The notes under the pieces are model-generated. The model saw only the letters and a list, made by a program, of their open reading frames with translations, was not told the origin of the DNA and made no database searches. From DASYTH01 sp035762905 (GTDB lineage: Bacteria > Actinomycetota > Actinomycetes > Mycobacteriales > Pseudonocardiaceae), in assembly GCF_035762905.1 (NCBI RefSeq), contig NZ_DASUCC010000168.1:1-38032 (forward strand): a stretch of 38,032 nt of DNA, written 5' to 3'. Position 1 is the first letter of the stretch. Each line of letters opens with the position of its first letter. Positions 27,188 to 35,134 of this stretch are shown here, piece by piece. Position numbers and translations under genes: made by a program.

Positions 27188-30100
27188 TGCATCACTCCGG
27201 CCCGGTCAACGCCCTCGCCATCACTCCCGACGGCACCCAACTCATCTCGGCAGGCGACGACAGTGTTGTCAGAATCTGGGACCTGGCATCGGAAACCCTG
27301 CGCCACGAACTCACCGGCCACACCACCCCCGTCCTGGCCCTTGCGCTGACGCCGGACGCCACCCAGGTGATCTCGGCCAGCATCGGTGGCACGGCCCGGA
27401 TCTGGGACCGCACATCCGGCGAGCAGATCGGCGAGCCCCTCGGCGGCTACGGCAGCGGCGTCCATGCCGTCACCGTCACCTCGGACGGCTCGCACATCGC
27501 CGCGGCCATCGGGTCCGACCACACGATCGTCTTCTGGAACCGGAAGACCGCCGCGCGAACGCACGTGGACGCCGGGACGATCGGCCGGATTCTCGCGCTG
27601 GTGCCGGCCGGGGAGGCGAGCGTCCTTGGTGTCACCACGAATGGGGAAGTTTTCCTGTCGCGCCCCGAGGTCGACGGCAACCTTTTGCGGGGCACCGTCT
27701 GGAGCACCGAAGCCGTGGTCGTCGCGGCCGCGGCGCCGGGTCGCTTCCCCCTGGTCGCCACGAGCCCATCCACTGTTCGGGTGTGGGATCCTGTCCGTAC
27801 GACGGCGGTGTCGGCCCGGACAAACATGTTCGAGTTGGCTTCGCCCACGGCGGCGATGGTCAGCGCGGACGGCGACTGGATCATCACCGGCCACGCGGAC
27901 GGCGCCGTCCGGTCATGGGACCGGGTCACGGGTGAGCAGGTTCGCGAGTTCCGCGCGGCCCATGAGGGACCGGTCACGGTGCTGGCCGTCAGCCCGGATG
28001 GCCGGATCGTCTCCGCCGGCCAGGACGGCCGGATCCACGTCTTGCCCGGACCTACGCGAACCGTTCCGGCAGCGCTGGTCAGCGGCGCCGGCGAGATCCG
28101 GACCATGGCACTCACGACGGACGGGCAGCAGATCGTCACCGGTGGGATCGACGGCACCGTCCGGATCTGGGACCGTCCCACCGGTCGCCAGGTGAACCAG
28201 CTGAAGATCTCGTCGATCGTGCGGGCGGTAGTGGTCCAGCCGACCGGTGCGAACGTCGTCCTCGTCGACGGGGACGGCGCGATCCACTACTGGAACCGGA
28301 TCACCGGCGAACGCACCGTCGAGCGAGGTCACGCCGACGCGAACGTGATCGCCATCGCCGGCGACGGGACCCTGATCTCCGGCGGCGACAACACATTGCT
28401 GGTCTGGACCGGCCAGATCAGCGCCGGCGTCGAGCCGTTCCGGGCACTGGCCACGCCCTCGGCGGCCATCTGGGCGGTGGCCGTGACCCCGGACGGCAAA
28501 ACGGTGCTGTCGGCCGGCGAGGATCCCACGGTGCGGTTGTGGGACATCCGAGGCCGGCCCGGGCTCATTCTGTCCGGACACCAGGATCGGGTCGAGGCGC
28601 TGGCCGTGAGCCCGGACGGCACCCGGATCGTCTCGGCCGGCCACGACCAGTCCATTCGGGTCTGGGACAGCGCCACGGGTACGTCGCTCCACACACTCCA
28701 CGGGCACAGCGGGCCGGTTCGGGCCGTGGCGGTCACGCCGGACGGCAGCCGGATCGTCTCGGCGTCCGACGACGGCCGGGTCGGCGTCTGGGACCTCGCC
28801 ACCGGCCGGCAGCTCCGCTTCTTTGCCGGGCATACCGCCGAGGTGACCGCGGTGGCCGTGGACGACGGACAGATCATCTCCGCCGGTATGGACGGATCCG
28901 TCCGGGTCTGGGACCTTCCGCCGCAGCCGCCTGGTACGACCAGGCTGGCGGAGGTTGTGAGTGATCTGGAGAGTGCGGAGGATCAGCTCGGGATCGCCGG
29001 GGATGTGAACATGATCGCGGCGGTGGTGGCGGCGTTGTCGACGAGGCCGCCACTGTCCATAGCGTTGTTGGGGGATTGGGGGATCGGGAAGTCGAGTTTC
29101 ATGCGGCAGGTGTGGGACCGGGTCGAGGAGCTGGCCGGGCACAGCGGGTTCGCGGGGAACGTGCGGCAGGTTCGGTTCAATGCCTGGCATTACAGCGACG
29201 ATCACCTGTGGGTCGGGTTGGTGGAACATCTGTTCCGGGAGTTGGCGCGGCCGGCGGAGGTGCCGGACGACACGGGGCGGATCAGCGAGGTGGAGGCCGA
29301 CCTTTCCGCGAAGCGGGCCGAGCGGGACCGGTTGGACACGGGGCTGCGGGATGTGAACCGGCGGCGCGGGTGGTTGGGGCGGGTGCTTGTGCCGTTGCGC
29401 TCCATGGTGGTGGCGCGGGTGGCATTGGGCGAGATCTGGCGGGAGGTGCGGACCGCGGGGTGGCGGATCGTGGTGGCGCTACTGGTGATCGCGGCCGGGG
29501 TGGCGGGCATCGTGTGGGCCGAGGGGGCGCTGCGCTGGGTGGGCGGAGTGCTGGTCGTGCTGGGGCCCGCGGTGACCCTGTGGCGTCGGCTCGAGGAGTA
29601 CACCAGGCATGTGCACCAGGAGTTGGCCAGCCGACGGTCCAAAGTGGACGAGGAGATCCGGGAGAAGGAGAAGGAGCTCGACCAGTTGAAGCCGGCGCGG
29701 CGGCTGGACCGGCTGCTGGCCGAGATCAGCACCAGGGAACGGTACGAGAGCTACCGGGGGTTGACCGGGCGGATCCATGACGACCTGCGGCGGCTCAGCG
29801 ACAACCTGGCCGAGGCCCGTTCGACCGCGGACGGGACGCCGCTGCAACGGATCGTGCTGTACGTGGACGACCTGGACCGGTGCACGCCGGGCCGGGTGGT
29901 GGACGTGTTGCAGGCGGTGAACCTGCTGCTCACGATGGAACTGTTCGTCGTGGTGGTCGCGGTCGATCCGCACTGGCTGCTGCGATCCCTGGAACATCAC
30001 CACAGGGGCATGTTCGACAACAACGCCGTGGCCTATCTGGACAAGATCTTCCACATTCCGGTGGCGTTGCGGCCGATGGGTGAGCACGCCGCCGGATACC

Positions 30101-30702
30101 TGCGTTCGCTGCTCCCGGCGTCCGACGACGATCCCCCGCCCGCCCGAACGGAACCGGCCCAGCCGATCGAACCCGTGCCGACCGCACCGGCACGGCCGGT
30201 GACCTCGGAAACCCCGGAGTCGCAACCCAGTGCGCCGATCACGGTAACCCAGGCGCCGGTCGCCCGGCCCAGTGCGGAAGGACTGCGGTTGCGGCCGGTC
30301 GAGCGGGAGTTCCTTGAGCGGCTCACGCCGCTGTTGCCGACGCCGAGGGCGATCAAGAAGTTGGTGAACCTGTACCGGTTGCTGCGGCTGGGGATTCCGG
30401 AGCACCGGTTGGACGAGTTCATCGGCGGCGATGCGGGTGGGCCGTATCAGGCGGCCGGGTTGTTGCTGGCGGCGTTGGTCGGTGCGCCGCATGAGGCGCG
30501 CGGGATGCTGGCGGATCTGGCCGGGATCGGGCCGGACGGGGACATCGTGGAGGTGCTCGGGGGGCGGCCGCCGGCCGGGTTGATCGAGCGGATCCGGGAG
30601 CAGGCGCCGGTGCACGGGAATCCGACCACGTACCGGCGGTGGGCGACAACCGTTGCGCGGTACGGGTTCGAGACCTACGACCTGTTCACGGGCCTGGATT
30701 AA
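27187..30702 (+). CDS. WD40 beta-propeller / KAP-family P-loop NTPase fusion with membrane hairpin
   Basis: A 1171-residue protein. Residues 1-582 hold about 14 WD40 blades, many ending in clear RIWD/VRVWD-type motifs, enough for two seven-bladed propellers. Blades 4, 7 and 9 are degenerate. A KAP NTPase follows: Walker A GDWGIGKS at 629-636, the KAP FNAWHY motif, then two hydrophobic segments at about 761-800, a charged coil, Walker B VLYVDDLDRC near 890-899, a Pro-rich linker (about 978-1033) and the KAP end PRAIKKLVNLYRLLRLGI. The membrane hairpin inserted between Walker A and B is typical of KAP proteins. GTG at 27187 overlaps the Ddn-like stop by one base. KAP relatives such as PifA act in phage exclusion; the function here is unknown. 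Confidence 0.9.
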   Translation: MHHSGPVNALAITPDGTQLISAGDDSVVRIWDLASETLRHELTGHTTPVLALALTPDATQVISASIGGTARIWDRTSGEQIGEPLGGYGSGVHAVTVTSDGSHIAAAIGSDHTIVFWNRKTAARTHVDAGTIGRILALVPAGEASVLGVTTNGEVFLSRPEVDGNLLRGTVWSTEAVVVAAAAPGRFPLVATSPSTVRVWDPVRTTAVSARTNMFELASPTAAMVSADGDWIITGHADGAVRSWDRVTGEQVREFRAAHEGPVTVLAVSPDGRIVSAGQDGRIHVLPGPTRTVPAALVSGAGEIRTMALTTDGQQIVTGGIDGTVRIWDRPTGRQVNQLKISSIVRAVVVQPTGANVVLVDGDGAIHYWNRITGERTVERGHADANVIAIAGDGTLISGGDNTLLVWTGQISAGVEPFRALATPSAAIWAVAVTPDGKTVLSAGEDPTVRLWDIRGRPGLILSGHQDRVEALAVSPDGTRIVSAGHDQSIRVWDSATGTSLHTLHGHSGPVRAVAVTPDGSRIVSASDDGRVGVWDLATGRQLRFFAGHTAEVTAVAVDDGQIISAGMDGSVRVWDLPPQPPGTTRLAEVVSDLESAEDQLGIAGDVNMIAAVVAALSTRPPLSIALLGDWGIGKSSFMRQVWDRVEELAGHSGFAGNVRQVRFNAWHYSDDHLWVGLVEHLFRELARPAEVPDDTGRISEVEADLSAKRAERDRLDTGLRDVNRRRGWLGRVLVPLRSMVVARVALGEIWREVRTAGWRIVVALLVIAAGVAGIVWAEGALRWVGGVLVVLGPAVTLWRRLEEYTRHVHQELASRRSKVDEEIREKEKELDQLKPARRLDRLLAEISTRERYESYRGLTGRIHDDLRRLSDNLAEARSTADGTPLQRIVLYVDDLDRCTPGRVVDVLQAVNLLLTMELFVVVVAVDPHWLLRSLEHHHRGMFDNNAVAYLDKIFHIPVALRPMGEHAAGYLRSLLPASDDDPPPARTEPAQPIEPVPTAPARPVTSETPESQPSAPITVTQAPVARPSAEGLRLRPVEREFLERLTPLLPTPRAIKKLVNLYRLLRLGIPEHRLDEFIGGDAGGPYQAAGLLLAALVGAPHEARGMLADLAGIGPDGDIVEVLGGRPPAGLIERIREQAPVHGNPTTYRRWATTVARYGFETYDLFTGLD

Positions 30703-30731
30703 GCCCGTTCCCATGATCCCGGAGAGGCGGA

Positions 30732-31175
30732 CTAGAGGAATCGGATCAGGACGGCGGCGGCCAGCAGAGCGAGCGCGACGACCGGGGCCGGAATCCGGGC
30801 CAGCAGCCGCACCGCCGCGTCGCGGGAGCCGGGTACGCCGTGCGCGACGCCGTGATCGTCGAAATAGCGCCGGGGATCGTTGCGCGCGGCGAGGGGAAGG
30901 GCCAGTTGCTCGCTCTGGCCGCGGAAGCAGCGTCGGTACTCGGCCCGCGCCTTGCCGTGCCGGATGAGCAGGTACCCGCCGGTCAGGGCGGAGGCCACGG
31001 GAATCGCCACCCAGCCGGGCGGCACGACCCCCGCGACCGCGATGAACGAGGCCGCCGCGAACATCGACGCCAGCATTCCCCACGCGCGCAGGCGTTCGAC
31101 GGTGTCGGCCTGCCGGATGAGTTGCTGGGCGGCGGCAACCCGGGCATCGTCCCGAGTGGATGCTTCGTCAGCCAT
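30732..31175 (-). CDS. Small membrane protein, unknown function
   Basis: A 147-residue protein. The N-terminal 27 residues are charged, followed by two transmembrane helices (about 32-50 and 52-72), a basic cytoplasmic loop (RHGKARAEYRRCFRG) and a C-terminal hydrophobic helix (APVVALALLAAAVLIRFL). No family is recognised. It is the third gene of a minus-strand operon (27 bp after the preceding gene) and ends 29 bp from the WD40-KAP stop. Confidence 0.7.
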   Translation of the reverse strand: MADEASTRDDARVAAAQQLIRQADTVERLRAWGMLASMFAAASFIAVAGVVPPGWVAIPVASALTGGYLLIRHGKARAEYRRCFRGQSEQLALPLAARNDPRRYFDDHGVAHGVPGSRDAAVRLLARIPAPVVALALLAAAVLIRFL

Positions 31176-31202
31176 GACTAGCGCGGATCCTCACCGTTCG
31201 GC

Positions 31203-31481
31203 TCAGGAAACGAGCGCCTCGAGTCGGTTGTAGTCCTCCTGCAGCTTCTGCGCCCGGTCCCGCAGTTGCTGCGCCTCGGCGCTGCGACCGTGCGCCTCGT
31301 AGCAGTCGGCCAGGTCCATGATCGCCGAGATGGCCCAGGCCAGCCCGCCGAGGGTGACGATGACTCCGCCCGCGGTGACATACCACTGGACGGTCGCCGC
31401 CGATCCGGCGGTCAGGATACCGGCCCCGATGGTGGACAGGCCGGCGCCGGTGAGGTTGAACCACTGCTTGGTACACGCCAT
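31203..31481 (-). CDS. Small two-TM protein with helical tail, unknown function
   Basis: A 92-residue protein. Two hydrophobic Gly/Ala-rich segments (about residues 8-28 and 32-53) are followed by a charged amphipathic helix (HGRSAEAQQLRDRAQKLQEDYNRL when read in two halves) suited to coiled-coil contact. GGGGAG lies eight bases before the ATG at 31481, and the upstream gene's stop is only 14 bp away. The size and two membrane helices resemble small pore-forming effectors, but that is only an analogy. Confidence 0.7.
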   Translation of the reverse strand: MACTKQWFNLTGAGLSTIGAGILTAGSAATVQWYVTAGGVIVTLGGLAWAISAIMDLADCYEAHGRSAEAQQLRDRAQKLQEDYNRLEALVS

Positions 31482-31495
31482 TGCCGCACTCCCCG

Positions 31496-31900
31496 TTAGC
31501 TCACGAGCTGGTCGTCGTCCGACTGCAGCCACTCCAGGTCGAGCCCGATGGCCCGTCCCCAGTCCTCGAAACTGTCGAAGCTCAGCAGGTACATGAGCTC
31601 CGGGATGTCCGCGCCGTTGATCAGGACCTGGCGCTCGTTCGGATCCTGCGAGGACTGCTCGCCGGTACCGGTCGAGGACTGCGCGCCGCCGCCGGTCAGC
31701 GCGGCCCAGGTGCCGGCCCCGACGATGCCGTCCGCCGGCAGGCCGTAGGCCGACTGGAACTGCTTGACGGCCTCTTCCAGGGCGTCGTCGAACTCGCCGT
31801 TCGTCGCACCCGACCAGTAGCCCGCATGTTGCAGCAACTGCTGCAGATACTGGACCCACTCGCCGCTCTGGTTCTTCTCAAGCACCGGCTCATCTGCCAT
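31496..31900 (-). CDS. Cytosolic protein with a peptidoglycan-binding (PGB_1) fold
   Basis: A 134-residue protein. Residues 8-70 match the PGB_1 pattern (SGEWVQYLQQLLQHAGYW, then FDDALEEAVKQFQSAYGLPADGIVGAGTWAAL). A Ser/Thr/Gln linker leads to an acidic C-terminal region (LINGADIPELMYLLSF, FEDWGRAIGLDLEWL). No signal peptide or membrane segment is present, so despite the fold it is probably cytoplasmic and may serve as a protein-interaction module. The ATG at 31900 is used; another ATG lies at 31909. It is the first gene of the three-gene operon. Confidence 0.75.
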   Translation of the reverse strand: MADEPVLEKNQSGEWVQYLQQLLQHAGYWSGATNGEFDDALEEAVKQFQSAYGLPADGIVGAGTWAALTGGGAQSSTGTGEQSSQDPNERQVLINGADIPELMYLLSFDSFEDWGRAIGLDLEWLQSDDDQLVS

Positions 31901-31985
31901 GCGACCCATGATGGGCGCGGTCCCGACAGGGACACACGGCGATCGGTCGCCGTTTTCGGGCAGCCGGCGCAGCCCTTTGGGGAAC

Positions 31986-32762
31986 CTAGTCGGCCGCCTC
32001 GGCCACCTCGATGCGGATGCGCTTGTTGCCCTTGCCCTTGGACTCGGTGCCGGTGACCCGGACCGAACCGACGTCGGCGGTGTTGGCCACGTGGGTGCCG
32101 CCGTCGGCCTGGCGGTCCAGGCCGACGATGTCGATCACCCGGAGCGGGTCGATCTCGCGCGGGATCAGGTTGGCGGCGGTGCGGATCAGGGACTCGTCCA
32201 GGTCCGCGGCGGAGCGGCCGAGAAACTCCACGACGATCTCCCGGGCGCGCTGGATCTCCTCGTTGATCCGGCCTTCGACCCGCTGGCCCAGCTCGACCGA
32301 CATCGACTCCAGCGGAAAGTCCAGGCGGCCCTTGCCGGGATCCATGTTGCCGCCGGTGACCGGAATCCGGAACTCGGTCCAGATCACCCCGCAGAGGATG
32401 TGCAGCGCGGTGTGCGTGCGCATCAGCAGGTGCCGGCGGGACCAGTCCAGCGAACCGAGCACCTCTGTGCCGGCCGGCGGCAGCTCGAGGGCGTCCACCC
32501 AGTGCCAGATCCGCCCGCCCTCGCGGCGGACCCTGGTCACCGGCGCGGTGCTCCCACCCCAGGTCAGCTCGCCGGTGTCGTGCGGCTGCCCGCCGCCGCC
32601 CGGGTAGAACGCCGTCCTGGCCAGCGCGATCCGGCCCTGCTCGCGATCGACCTCGAGCACCGTGCTGTCGAACGAGCGCAGGTACGCGTCCGTGGTGAAC
32701 AACTCGCTCGCGGCCACGTCGACCGGCGGGCTGCCCTGCACCTTGCTTCCCGGAACTGCCAT
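31986..32762 (-). CDS. AlaX-type alanyl-tRNA editing hydrolase
   Basis: A 258-residue protein related to the editing domain of alanyl-tRNA synthetase. The zinc-binding HTALH (in RTHTALHIL) and DGGTHVANT motifs are visible, preceded by YPGGGGQPHDTG, the AlaX/AlaRS-II signature. It should hydrolyse Ser- or Gly-tRNA(Ala) in trans. This is a housekeeping-type function without an evident sterol link. The ATG at 32762 follows TATCGT by seven bases; GTG at 32771 is an alternative. Confidence 0.85.
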   Translation of the reverse strand: MAVPGSKVQGSPPVDVAASELFTTDAYLRSFDSTVLEVDREQGRIALARTAFYPGGGGQPHDTGELTWGGSTAPVTRVRREGGRIWHWVDALELPPAGTEVLGSLDWSRRHLLMRTHTALHILCGVIWTEFRIPVTGGNMDPGKGRLDFPLESMSVELGQRVEGRINEEIQRAREIVVEFLGRSAADLDESLIRTAANLIPREIDPLRVIDIVGLDRQADGGTHVANTADVGSVRVTGTESKGKGNKRIRIEVAEAAD

Positions 32763-32775
32763 ACCGGGCACGATA
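32763..32775 (-). promoter_or_regulatory. Possible leaderless promoter of alaX
   Basis: On the minus strand TATCGT (complement of 32770-32775) lies seven bases before the ATG at 32762. The hexamer sits immediately after the stop of the upstream SDR gene, so read-through transcription is also possible. Confidence 0.35.
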
Positions 32776-32776
32776 C

Positions 32777-33652
32777 TCAGGATCCGTAGACCGGGTGCGG
32801 CTGCTCGGCCGAGGAGAGCAGCCGCGCCACGACCGGGTCCAGTTCGTCCGGCCGCCAGCGGGATCCCTTGTCCACCACCGGACCGCGCCGCCAGCCGTCG
32901 GCAATCGACACCCGGCCGCCCTCCACTTCGAACATCCGGCCGGTGACGCCCCGGGACCGGTCGCTGCCCAGCCAGACCACCAGCGGCGCGACGTTCTCCG
33001 GTGCCATGGCGTCGAAACCGGACTCCGGCGCGGCCATCGCCGCGGCGAACACCCCTTCGGTCATCCGGGTCCTTGCGGCCGGTGCGATGGCGTTGACCGT
33101 GACGCCGTACCGGGCCAGCTCGGCGGCGGCGACCAGGGTGAGGGCGGCGATTCCGGCCTTCGCCGTGGCGTAGCCGGCCTGGCCGACGCTGCCGAGCAGG
33201 CCGGCGCCCGAGCTGGTGTTGATCACCCGGGCGGCCACCGCGCGGCCGGCCTTGTGCTCGGCCCGCCAGTGCGCGGCGGCGTGCCGCAGCGGGGCCACGT
33301 GCCCCTTCAGGTGCACCCGGATCACCGCGTCCCAGTCTTGTTCGGAGAGGTTGACCAGCATCCCGTCGCGCACGAAGCCGGCGTTGTTGACCAGCACGTC
33401 CAGCCGGCCGAACGCCGCCAGCGCGGTGCCGATCAGCTGCGCCGCGCCGGCCCAGTCGGCAACGTCGGACTCGTCGGCCACCGCCGTACCACCGGCCGCA
33501 CCGATCTCCGCGGCCACCGCCGCCCCCGCGCCGTCGATGTCGTTGACCACGACCAGTGCGCCCTCGGCCGCGAAGGCGTGCGCGTGGGCCCGACCGATGC
33601 CGCGCCCGGCGCCGGTCACGATCACCACCCGGCCGTCACACAGTCCGCTCAC
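32777..33652 (-). CDS. SDR-family dehydrogenase (Rv3548c-like)
   Basis: A 291-residue SDR. It contains TGAGRGIGRAHAHAFA, NNAGFVRDGMLVNL, VRVHLKG-type IRVHLKGHV, NTSSGAGLLGS with catalytic Ser, YATAK, and APAARTRMTEGVF, followed by an extended C-terminus (VTGRMFEVEGGRVSIADGWRRG). This layout is that of Rv3548c, which sits at the same place relative to echA20-ipdABC in M. tuberculosis. It is probably a hydroxyacyl-CoA dehydrogenase of ring C/D breakdown, but the step is not established. GTG at 33652 is preferred for the GGAGG five bases upstream; it overlaps the previous SDR by 17 bp. Confidence 0.85.
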   Translation of the reverse strand: MSGLCDGRVVIVTGAGRGIGRAHAHAFAAEGALVVVNDIDGAGAAVAAEIGAAGGTAVADESDVADWAGAAQLIGTALAAFGRLDVLVNNAGFVRDGMLVNLSEQDWDAVIRVHLKGHVAPLRHAAAHWRAEHKAGRAVAARVINTSSGAGLLGSVGQAGYATAKAGIAALTLVAAAELARYGVTVNAIAPAARTRMTEGVFAAAMAAPESGFDAMAPENVAPLVVWLGSDRSRGVTGRMFEVEGGRVSIADGWRRGPVVDKGSRWRPDELDPVVARLLSSAEQPHPVYGS

Positions 33653-34367
33653 TTCCGCCTCCACCGCCGTGCACCAGCAGGGTCGCGCCGCTGACGTAGC
33701 CGGCCAGCGGCGAGGCCAGAAACACCGCGCAGCAGCCGACCTCCTCGGGTTCGGCCAACCGTCCCAACGGGATGGTGCGACCCACCGCGTCGACGTCGCC
33801 GTAGTAGCTTTCGGCCCGTTCGGTGCGGACCGGGCCGACGTCGAGCGCGTTCACCCGGACCTTGGGCGCCCACTCGACCGCCAGGCTCGCGGTCAGGTTG
33901 TCCAACCCGGCCTTGGCGGCCCCGTACGCCGCGGTTCCCGGTGACGGCCGGGTGGCGCTCACGCTGCTCACCATGACGATCGCGCCGCCGGACTCCTGCC
34001 GCTGCATGATCTCGTTGGCCCGCTGGGAAACCAGCAGCGGGGCGAGCAGGTTCAGCCCGACCACCGCGGTGTGGAACCGCGGCGACGCGGTCCCGGCCGG
34101 CGCGACCGGCGTCCCGCCGGCGTTGTTGACCAGGGTGTCGAGCCGGCCGTGCCGGTCGAGCACGGTGTCCAGCAGTCGGCCCACCGCGTCCGGATCCCGC
34201 ACGTCACACGCGACGAACTCGGCGACCGGGTGCGCCGGGGCGTTCCGCGCGCAGGTCACCACGGTCGCACCCGAGCGCTGGAACGCCCGGGTGATGCCGA
34301 GTCCCACCCCGCGCACGCCGCCGGTCACCAGGGCGACCGTGCCGTCCAGCGTCAGGTCGAGCGCCAC
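33636..34367 (-). CDS. SDR-family dehydrogenase (Rv3549c-like)
   Basis: A 243-residue SDR with TGGVRGVGLGITRAF, NNAGGTPVAPAG, the Ser in MVSSVSATRPSPG, YGAAK and the C-terminal PLAGYVSGATLLVHGGGG. Gene order (SDR-SDR divergent from echA20) equals Rv3549c-Rv3548c. The substrate is unknown but presumably a CoA thioester from the CD rings. GTG at 34367 has no ribosome site; TAGCTT lies eight bases upstream and overlaps the palindromic operator at 34381. Confidence 0.87.
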   Translation of the reverse strand: MALDLTLDGTVALVTGGVRGVGLGITRAFQRSGATVVTCARNAPAHPVAEFVACDVRDPDAVGRLLDTVLDRHGRLDTLVNNAGGTPVAPAGTASPRFHTAVVGLNLLAPLLVSQRANEIMQRQESGGAIVMVSSVSATRPSPGTAAYGAAKAGLDNLTASLAVEWAPKVRVNALDVGPVRTERAESYYGDVDAVGRTIPLGRLAEPEEVGCCAVFLASPLAGYVSGATLLVHGGGGGSERTV

Positions 34368-34380
34368 GACATGTTAAGCT

Positions 34381-34398
34381 ACCAAGCAATCGCTTGGT
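34381..34398. promoter_or_regulatory. Palindromic operator of the ring C/D divergon
   Basis: ACCAAGC-AATC-GCTTGGT is a perfect inverted repeat with 7-bp arms and a 4-bp centre. It is positioned between the Rv3549c-like SDR and echA20. The CAAG/CTTG half-sites are those of KstR2 (AnCAAGnnCTTGnT), but the halves are four bases further apart. It is unrelated to the KstR-type sites elsewhere in the window, so a TetR-family regulator of the KstR2 kind is likely. Confidence 0.65.
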
Positions 34399-34420
34399 TG
34401 GAAAGGTCGGTGGGGCCGCC

Positions 34421-35134
34421 ATGGGCATCACGAGCGAGGTCGCCGAGGCCGGCATCACGGTCGTGACCATCGACCGGCCGCCGGTCAACGCACTGGGCGC
34501 GCGCGGCTGGCACGACCTCGCCGACGCGTTACTCGCCGCGGGCCGGGATCCGGCGACCCACGTGGTGGTACTTCGGGCATCGGGCCGCGGGTTCTGCGCC
34601 GGTGTGGACATCAAGGAGGTCGACGCCGGCGGCGCCGAGGCGCTGATCGGCGTGAACCGCGGCTGCCACGCGGCGTTCGGCGCGGTCTACGACTGCGCGG
34701 TTCCGGTCATCGCCGCGGTGCACGGGTTCTGCCTCGGCGGCGGGATCGGTCTTGCCGGCAACGCGGACGTGTTGCTCGCCGCCGAGGACACCAGGTTCGG
34801 ACTGCCCGAAGTGGACAGAGGGGTGCTCGGCGCGGCCACCCACCTGGCCCGGCTGGTGCCCCAGCACCTGATGCGCACGCTGTTCTACACCGCCCGAACC
34901 GTCGACGCGGCGGAGCTGCACCGGCACGGCTCGGTGTACCAGGTGACGTCGCCCGACCGGCTGGAGGCCGCGGCGCTCGAGCTGGCCCGGGAGATCGCGG
35001 CCAAGGACCCGCGGGTGATCCGCCGCGCCAAGGAGGCGCTCAACGGCATCGACGGGCAGGACGTGCACCGCAGCTACCGGTTCGAGCAGGGCTTCACCTT
35101 CGAGCTCAACCTCGGCAACGGGACGTCGGTGTGA
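34421..35134 (+). CDS. echA20: Ring-opening crotonase EchA20
   Basis: A 237-residue crotonase-fold protein. VVTIDRPPVNALGARGWHDLADAL, the oxyanion-hole segments GRGFCAGVDIKEV and GFCLGGGIGLAGNADV, FGLPEVDRGVLGAATHLARLVPQHLMR, and YRFEQGFTFELNL match EchA20 (Rv3550). Homologues hydrolytically open ring D of HIEC-CoA. The ATG at 34421 with GGTGGGG upstream is preferred over an earlier in-frame GTG-type start, which would lie in the operator region. Its stop overlaps the ipdA start. Confidence 0.93.
   Translation: MGITSEVAEAGITVVTIDRPPVNALGARGWHDLADALLAAGRDPATHVVVLRASGRGFCAGVDIKEVDAGGAEALIGVNRGCHAAFGAVYDCAVPVIAAVHGFCLGGGIGLAGNADVLLAAEDTRFGLPEVDRGVLGAATHLARLVPQHLMRTLFYTARTVDAAELHRHGSVYQVTSPDRLEAAALELAREIAAKDPRVIRRAKEALNGIDGQDVHRSYRFEQGFTFELNLGNGTSV

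Noticed and set aside
31986..32762. AlaX as part of the putative defence module
   Set aside because: It has a clear housekeeping tRNA-editing signature, its own possible promoter and an 85 bp gap to the three-gene operon, so membership is unsupported.
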